Below, piece after piece: positions 24,292-27,933 of a stretch of 27,933 bases of DNA. Numbering within the stretch: position 1 is the stretch's first letter; every line of letters begins with the position of its first letter. Origin of the DNA: Alloboseaceae bacterium BT-24-1 (lineage in GTDB: Bacteria > Pseudomonadota > Alphaproteobacteria > Rhizobiales > Beijerinckiaceae); contig JAOYTL010000029.1 of assembly GCA_025846845.1 (NCBI GenBank), forward strand, positions 1-27,933. Reading direction: 5' to 3'. The position numbers and the translations under genes were made by a program. The notes under the pieces were generated by a model. It searched no databases, was not told the origin of the DNA, and saw only the letters and a program-made list of their open reading frames with translations.

Positions 24292-25071
24292 TCACCAATC
24301 CCCCGAAGCGCCGCCACCGCCGGACGAGCCGCCACCGCCCGAGAACCCGCCCGAGCTCGAACCTGAGCTCCAGCCGCCGGAGGAGCCACCGCCCCAGCCC
24401 GAGCCACCGGATGGCGGCAGGACGATCCAGCGCCCATCCCGCGTCCGGTGCGAGCGTGAACCGCCAGACGAGCGGCCAAGCTCCCGCATGAAACTCACGA
24501 TCAGGATGAACACCATGATCATGACGAAAATCACCGCGGCGGTCTCGACCCAGGATGATTCGTCGCTGCGGATCTGGGCGCGGCGCTGCCATTCCTCGGC
24601 ATCGCCGGTCAGGATCGACAGGATCGCATCGACTCCGCCCTCGATTCCCCCCGCGAAATCGCCGTTCTTGAACTTGGGCGCGACCGCGGTGGTGATGATC
24701 ACCTTGGAGAGCGCGTCGGTCAGCGTGCCCTCAAGCCCATAGCCGACCTCGATGCGCACCTTGCGCTCGTTCGGCGCGACGATGAGCAGCACGCCGTTGT
24801 TCTTCGCCTTGTCGCCGAGCTTCCAGGCCCGGAACAAGCCGTTGGCGAACTCCTCGATCGGATAGCCCTGCAGCGACGGCAGCGTCGCAACCACGACCTG
24901 GTCGCTGGTCTTGTCCTCATGCGCCTTCAGCTTCTGCTCGATGCGGGCAAAGGCCTCGGCGCCCAGCAGGTTCGCATTGTCGACGATGCGGCCGGTGAGA
25001 GCGGGGTAATTGGGCTCGGCTGCGACAGCGAGGAGGGGGAAGAGCAGGAAAAAGAGTAGAGCGGCGAGCAT
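24292..25071 (-). CDS. TPM-domain protein of the YgcG type with glycine-serine tail
   Basis: A 259-residue exported protein. A signal peptide covers residues 1-18 (AVAA before EPN). The TPM domain follows at about 20-155 with TGRIVDNANLL, TSDQVVVATLPSLQGY, NNGVLLIVAPNERKVRIEVGYGLEG and the end GGIEGGVDAI. A membrane helix lies at about 176-195, after which the tail becomes almost wholly Gly/Ser with a few Trp (from about 217), as in YgcG. ATG 25071 is fixed by the signal peptide; the open frame extends upstream through a repeat. It lies in a lemA-TPM-TPM unit. Confidence 0.88.
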   Translation of the reverse strand: MLAALLFFLLFPLLAVAAEPNYPALTGRIVDNANLLGAEAFARIEQKLKAHEDKTSDQVVVATLPSLQGYPIEEFANGLFRAWKLGDKAKNNGVLLIVAPNERKVRIEVGYGLEGTLTDALSKVIITTAVAPKFKNGDFAGGIEGGVDAILSILTGDAEEWQRRAQIRSDESSWVETAAVIFVMIMVFILIVSFMRELGRSSGGSRSHRTRDGRWIVLPPSGGSGWGGGSSGGWSSGSSSGGFSGGGGSSGGGGASGDW

Positions 25072-25111
25072 GCGCAGCGGTAGCGCCGCCGGCCCAGACA
25101 CACGCGCCTCT

Positions 25112-25249
25112 CTCCCCCCTTGTGGGGGAGAGCTGGAGAGGGGGGTAGCCAGCCGCGAGGGGAAACGCCTCGCTTTACCGAACCGCACTCCAATCCAGAG
25201 GTAGAGCGCTGCAAAGCCCCCCTCCCAACCCTCCCCCACAAGGGGGGAG
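25112..25249. repeat. Large inverted repeat between lemA and the first TPM gene
   Basis: Bases 25112-25130 (CT, six C, TTGT, five G, AG) are the exact reverse complement of 25231-25249: a perfect 19-bp pair about 100 bases apart. Each arm is itself partly self-complementary (CCCC-TTGT-GGGG), and inner flanks (25135-25150 and 25215-25230) are also related. It looks like a dispersed palindromic element inserted within the operon. Confidence 0.65.
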
Positions 25250-25301
25250 GGCTTCCGGCGAGCCAGCCAAAGGGAGCTCAACATGCGCGGCACAAAGCCG
25301 C

Positions 25302-25910
25302 TCAGAACTTCACCGCCGGTGGCCGCTCCGCTCCTGCCGTCGCCGAGAAGCTCTCCATCGGCTTGGCGCCCCAGAACAGGCGTGCCCAGATCACGCCCGG
25401 GAAGGTCCGGATCTCCGTGTTGAAGGCCTGCACCGCCTGGATGTAATCGCGCCTGGCCACCGCGACCCGGTTCTCGGTGCCTTCGAGCTGCGACTGCAGC
25501 GCCAGGAAGTTCTGGTTCGACTTGAGCTCGGGATAACGCTCGACCGTCACCAGCAAGCGCCCGAGCGCGCCGCTGAGCTGGTTCTGCGCGTCCTGGTATT
25601 CCTTGAACTTGGCGGGATCGGTGATGGTCGAGGCGTCGACCTTGATCTGCGTCGCCTTGGCGCGCGCCTCGATCACCTGGGTCAGCACCTCGCGCTCCTG
25701 CTGGGCATAGCCCTTAACAGTCTCGACCAGGTTGGGGATCAGGTCGGCGCGGCGCTGATACTGGTTCTGCACCTCGCCCCAGGCCGCCTTGGCCTTCTCC
25801 TCCAGCGTCGGCACGTTGTTGTAGCCACAGCCCGCCAGCGCGAGGCCGAACAGTCCGACCAGCAGCATGACGAGGGGTCGGCGAAACACCGGAGACTGCG
25901 CGAGCACCAT
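25302..25910 (-). CDS. LemA family lipoprotein
   Basis: A 202-residue envelope protein of the LemA family: a single N-terminal membrane or signal segment followed by a coiled helical bundle. The lipobox ALAGC puts the lipidated residue at C28. Typical LemA segments are VPTLEEKAKAAWGEVQNQYQRRADLIPNLVETVKGYAQ and FPGVIWARLFW, here present in shortened reading. ATG 25910 is preceded by AAGGGG. The following genes on the same strand are two TPM-domain proteins, an association seen in many bacteria. The function is unknown beyond an envelope location. It is divergent from the gamma-glutamyltransferase gene over 142 bases, in which I saw no clear promoter. Confidence 0.9.
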   Translation of the reverse strand: MVLAQSPVFRRPLVMLLVGLFGLALAGCGYNNVPTLEEKAKAAWGEVQNQYQRRADLIPNLVETVKGYAQQEREVLTQVIEARAKATQIKVDASTITDPAKFKEYQDAQNQLSGALGRLLVTVERYPELKSNQNFLALQSQLEGTENRVAVARRDYIQAVQAFNTEIRTFPGVIWARLFWGAKPMESFSATAGAERPPAVKF

Positions 25911-26052
25911 GACGAACCCCTTCGGCTAGGCAGGACAAATCAGGTTTCGACCATAGCCGCGCCACAAGACAGATCAAACCCGCGGCCGCAGCATGGCGCG
26001 CTGGCGCCAAGGCGCGCTAGTCTCGCTCCCAGCAGACGCGAGGAGCGATCCC

Positions 26053-27813
26053 ATGCACCGCAGCCAGTCTTCATCCGGTATCCGCTCCATCGTCGCCTTC
26101 GGCCTTTGGCTGGTTGCAGCAACGACAGTCTCCGCCCAGACCGCGGCGCCAGCGCCCGAAGCGGCCACCGGCCGCACCGCCAAGACGCTCGGCACGGCAC
26201 AGCGCTATATGGCCGCCGCCGCAAACCCGCTCGCCGCCGCGGCCGGCCGCGACATCCTGCGCGCCGGCGGCAGCGCGACCGACGCCGCGATCGCGATCCA
26301 GCTCGTGCTCAACCTGGTCGAGCCGCAGAGCTCGGGCATCGGCGGCGGCGCCTTCTTCGTCTATTGGGACGAGGCCGGCCGGAAGCTGACGACGCTAGAC
26401 GGTCGCGAGACTGCGCCGATGGCCGCCAAACCCGAGCGCTTCCTCGGGGCCGACGGCAAGCCGATGAAGTTCGTCGACGCCGTGATCGGTGGCCGCTCGG
26501 TCGGCGTACCCGGCACGGTCCGGCTGCTCGAGGCAGCGCACCAGCGCTGGGGCAAGCTGCCCTGGGCCGAGGTCTTCGCCCCGGCGATCAAGCTGGCGGA
26601 CGAGGGCTTTGCGATTTCGCCGCGTCTCAATGGCCTCCTGGCGCTGGAGAAGAACCTCGGCAAGGACGCTCAGGCGACCGCCTATTTCTACGAGGCCGAC
26701 GGCAAGCCCAAGCCGGTCGGCACGATCCTGAAGAACCCGGCTTTCGCCGCGACCCTGCGGGCCATCGCCGGGCGCGGCGCCGACGCCTTCTACGAGGGTG
26801 CGATCGCCGCGGACATCGTCGCGACGGTGACCGGTCACAAGGACAATCCCGGCGACATCACGCTCGCCGATCTCGCCGCCTACAAGGTCGAGGAGCGCGC
26901 GCCACTCTGCGGCCGCTACCGCGCCTATACGCTTTGCGGCATGGGCCCGCCGAGCTCGGGCGCCATCGCCGTGCAGCAAATCCTCGGCATCCTCGCGACC
27001 AGGGACATGGCTCGCCTCGGCGCCGGAGCCGAGGCGGCGCACTGGTTCGCCGAAGCCGGCAAGCTCGCCTTCGCCGACCGGGCGCTCTATCTCGGCGACC
27101 CCGCCTTCGTCAGCGTCCCGGCCGCCGGCCTGATCGACGAGGGCTATGTCGGCGATCGGGCGAAGCTGGTCAGCCCTGACAAGGCAATGGGCAAGGCCGT
27201 CGCCGGCGATCCACCGAACAAGCGCGCCATGCTGCTCGCGCCCTCCGACGGCGTCGAGAACGGCACCAGCCATATCTCGGTCATCGACAGCCAGGGCAAT
27301 GCGGTGTCGATGACGACGACGATCGAGGACGGCTTCGGCTCGCGCCTGATGACCAAGGGCGGCTTCCTGCTCAACAACGAACTGACCGATTTCTCCTTCG
27401 CCCCCACCGAGGATGGCAAGCCGGTCGCCAACCGGGTCGAGCCAGGCAAGCGGCCGCGCTCCTCGATGGCGCCGACCATCGTTTTCGACGCTTTCGGCCG
27501 GCTTTATGCCGTTACCGGCTCCCCAGGGGGCAGCCAGATCATCGGCTATGTCGCCAAGACGCTGGTCGCGCTGCTCGACTGGAAGATGGACCCGCAGCGC
27601 GCTGTCGACCTCGCCAATTTCGGCAACCGCAACGGCCCGACCGAATTGGAGAAGAGCAGCGAGGCGGAAGCCTGGAAGGCCGCGCTCGAAGCGAAGGGCC
27701 ATGAGGTCCGTTTGATCGACATGACCTCGGGCATCCAGGCCATCGTCAAGACGCCGGAAGGCTATCTCGGCGGGGCGGATGGACGGCGCGAGGGCGTGGC
27801 GATCGGGGACTGA
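26053..27813 (+). CDS. ggt: Periplasmic gamma-glutamyltransferase
   Basis: A 586-residue Ntn-hydrolase that should hydrolyse glutathione and other gamma-glutamyl compounds in the periplasm. A signal peptide spans about residues 1-28 (VSA before QTA). The precursor should cut itself before T405 in NGTSHISVID, making large and small subunits. The substrate-binding GRETAP, the SGIGGGAF segment and GSPGGSQII are all present, as is the LLNNELTDFSF stretch. ATG 26053 has AGGAG (26041-26045) at a suitable distance; the frame is open to 25993 without a signal. No second gene follows before the window ends. Confidence 0.94.
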   Translation: MHRSQSSSGIRSIVAFGLWLVAATTVSAQTAAPAPEAATGRTAKTLGTAQRYMAAAANPLAAAAGRDILRAGGSATDAAIAIQLVLNLVEPQSSGIGGGAFFVYWDEAGRKLTTLDGRETAPMAAKPERFLGADGKPMKFVDAVIGGRSVGVPGTVRLLEAAHQRWGKLPWAEVFAPAIKLADEGFAISPRLNGLLALEKNLGKDAQATAYFYEADGKPKPVGTILKNPAFAATLRAIAGRGADAFYEGAIAADIVATVTGHKDNPGDITLADLAAYKVEERAPLCGRYRAYTLCGMGPPSSGAIAVQQILGILATRDMARLGAGAEAAHWFAEAGKLAFADRALYLGDPAFVSVPAAGLIDEGYVGDRAKLVSPDKAMGKAVAGDPPNKRAMLLAPSDGVENGTSHISVIDSQGNAVSMTTTIEDGFGSRLMTKGGFLLNNELTDFSFAPTEDGKPVANRVEPGKRPRSSMAPTIVFDAFGRLYAVTGSPGGSQIIGYVAKTLVALLDWKMDPQRAVDLANFGNRNGPTELEKSSEAEAWKAALEAKGHEVRLIDMTSGIQAIVKTPEGYLGGADGRREGVAIGD

Positions 27814-27933
27814 CGGCCGTCATTCTTGTCTGTTTGCGGTCGGTGATTGAGACTGGCCGGCGGGCGGCTGACCGTTGTCATTCTGGGTCGTATTGACCGA
27901 GCCCGAGCAGGGTTGCCGCCCGCCTTTGTCATC
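27814..27933. other. Right-edge intergenic region with inverted repeat
   Basis: After ggt, GGCGGGCGGC (27859-27868) and GCCGCCCGCC (27915-27924) form a perfect 10-bp inverted repeat with 46 bases between, followed by TTTGTC. GTCATTCT occurs twice (27829-27836 by eye and 27877-27884). It may be a terminator or part of another dispersed repeat cut by the window edge. Confidence 0.35.

Overview
The window looks like a chromosomal segment of a GC-rich alphaproteobacterium of the order Hyphomicrobiales (Rhizobiales); a Bosea-like genome is a guess I cannot test here. The evidence is an acpXL-type operon for the very-long-chain fatty acid of lipid A, a DUF1476 (ATPase zeta inhibitor) gene divergent from purC, an acnA-ccmAB neighbourhood, and dispersed intergenic repeats resembling the rhizobial RIME elements. 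Most of the window is core metabolism and envelope biogenesis. I see no phage, transposon, CRISPR array, tRNA or rRNA.

Layout. 1-404: no gene; a strong-looking promoter points left out of the window. 405-3376: an anchored M23 peptidase and an AEC-type permease, convergent with gluQ (3415-4299). 4491-6034: an AlkA-type DNA glycosylase and an HpcH/HpaI aldolase, convergent. 6294-9784: the DUF1476 gene divergent from a purine block (purC, a predicted lipoprotein, purS, purQ, an uncharacterised ORF coupled to purQ). 9889-13469: cytochrome c maturation genes on the minus strand (ccmA, ccmB, then ccmC, ccmD, ccmG). The two halves are separated by a small ribbon-helix-helix-like regulator gene and an oppositely oriented 75-residue ORF. 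13702-16401: acnA, followed by a good hairpin.

16594-22850: a seven-gene plus-strand set for the lipid A very-long-chain acyl group: acpXL (carrier), fabZXL (dehydratase), fabF2XL and fabF1XL (ketosynthase pair), a FabG-like reductase, an Adh2XL-like reductase and lpxXL (acyltransferase). Together they could supply every step of the elongation cycle plus transfer. FabF2XL lacks the catalytic Cys and one active-site His, so it may be a chain-length-factor-like partner of FabF1XL.

22920-27813: a periplasmic DUF1223 protein, then on the minus strand LemA and two TPM-domain proteins, and finally a periplasmic gamma-glutamyltransferase on the plus strand.

Besides genes, the window holds three related ~100-bp composite palindromic repeats and one shorter relative, two parS-like sites with a TTCACGTGAA core, a palindrome that fills the spacer of the small regulator's predicted promoter, and a 19-bp perfect inverted repeat between lemA and its neighbour. 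No wholly new system is demonstrated. The best leads are the CLF-like FabF2XL, the extra reductase in the VLCFA operon, the regulator inserted in the ccm locus, and the parS-like pair.
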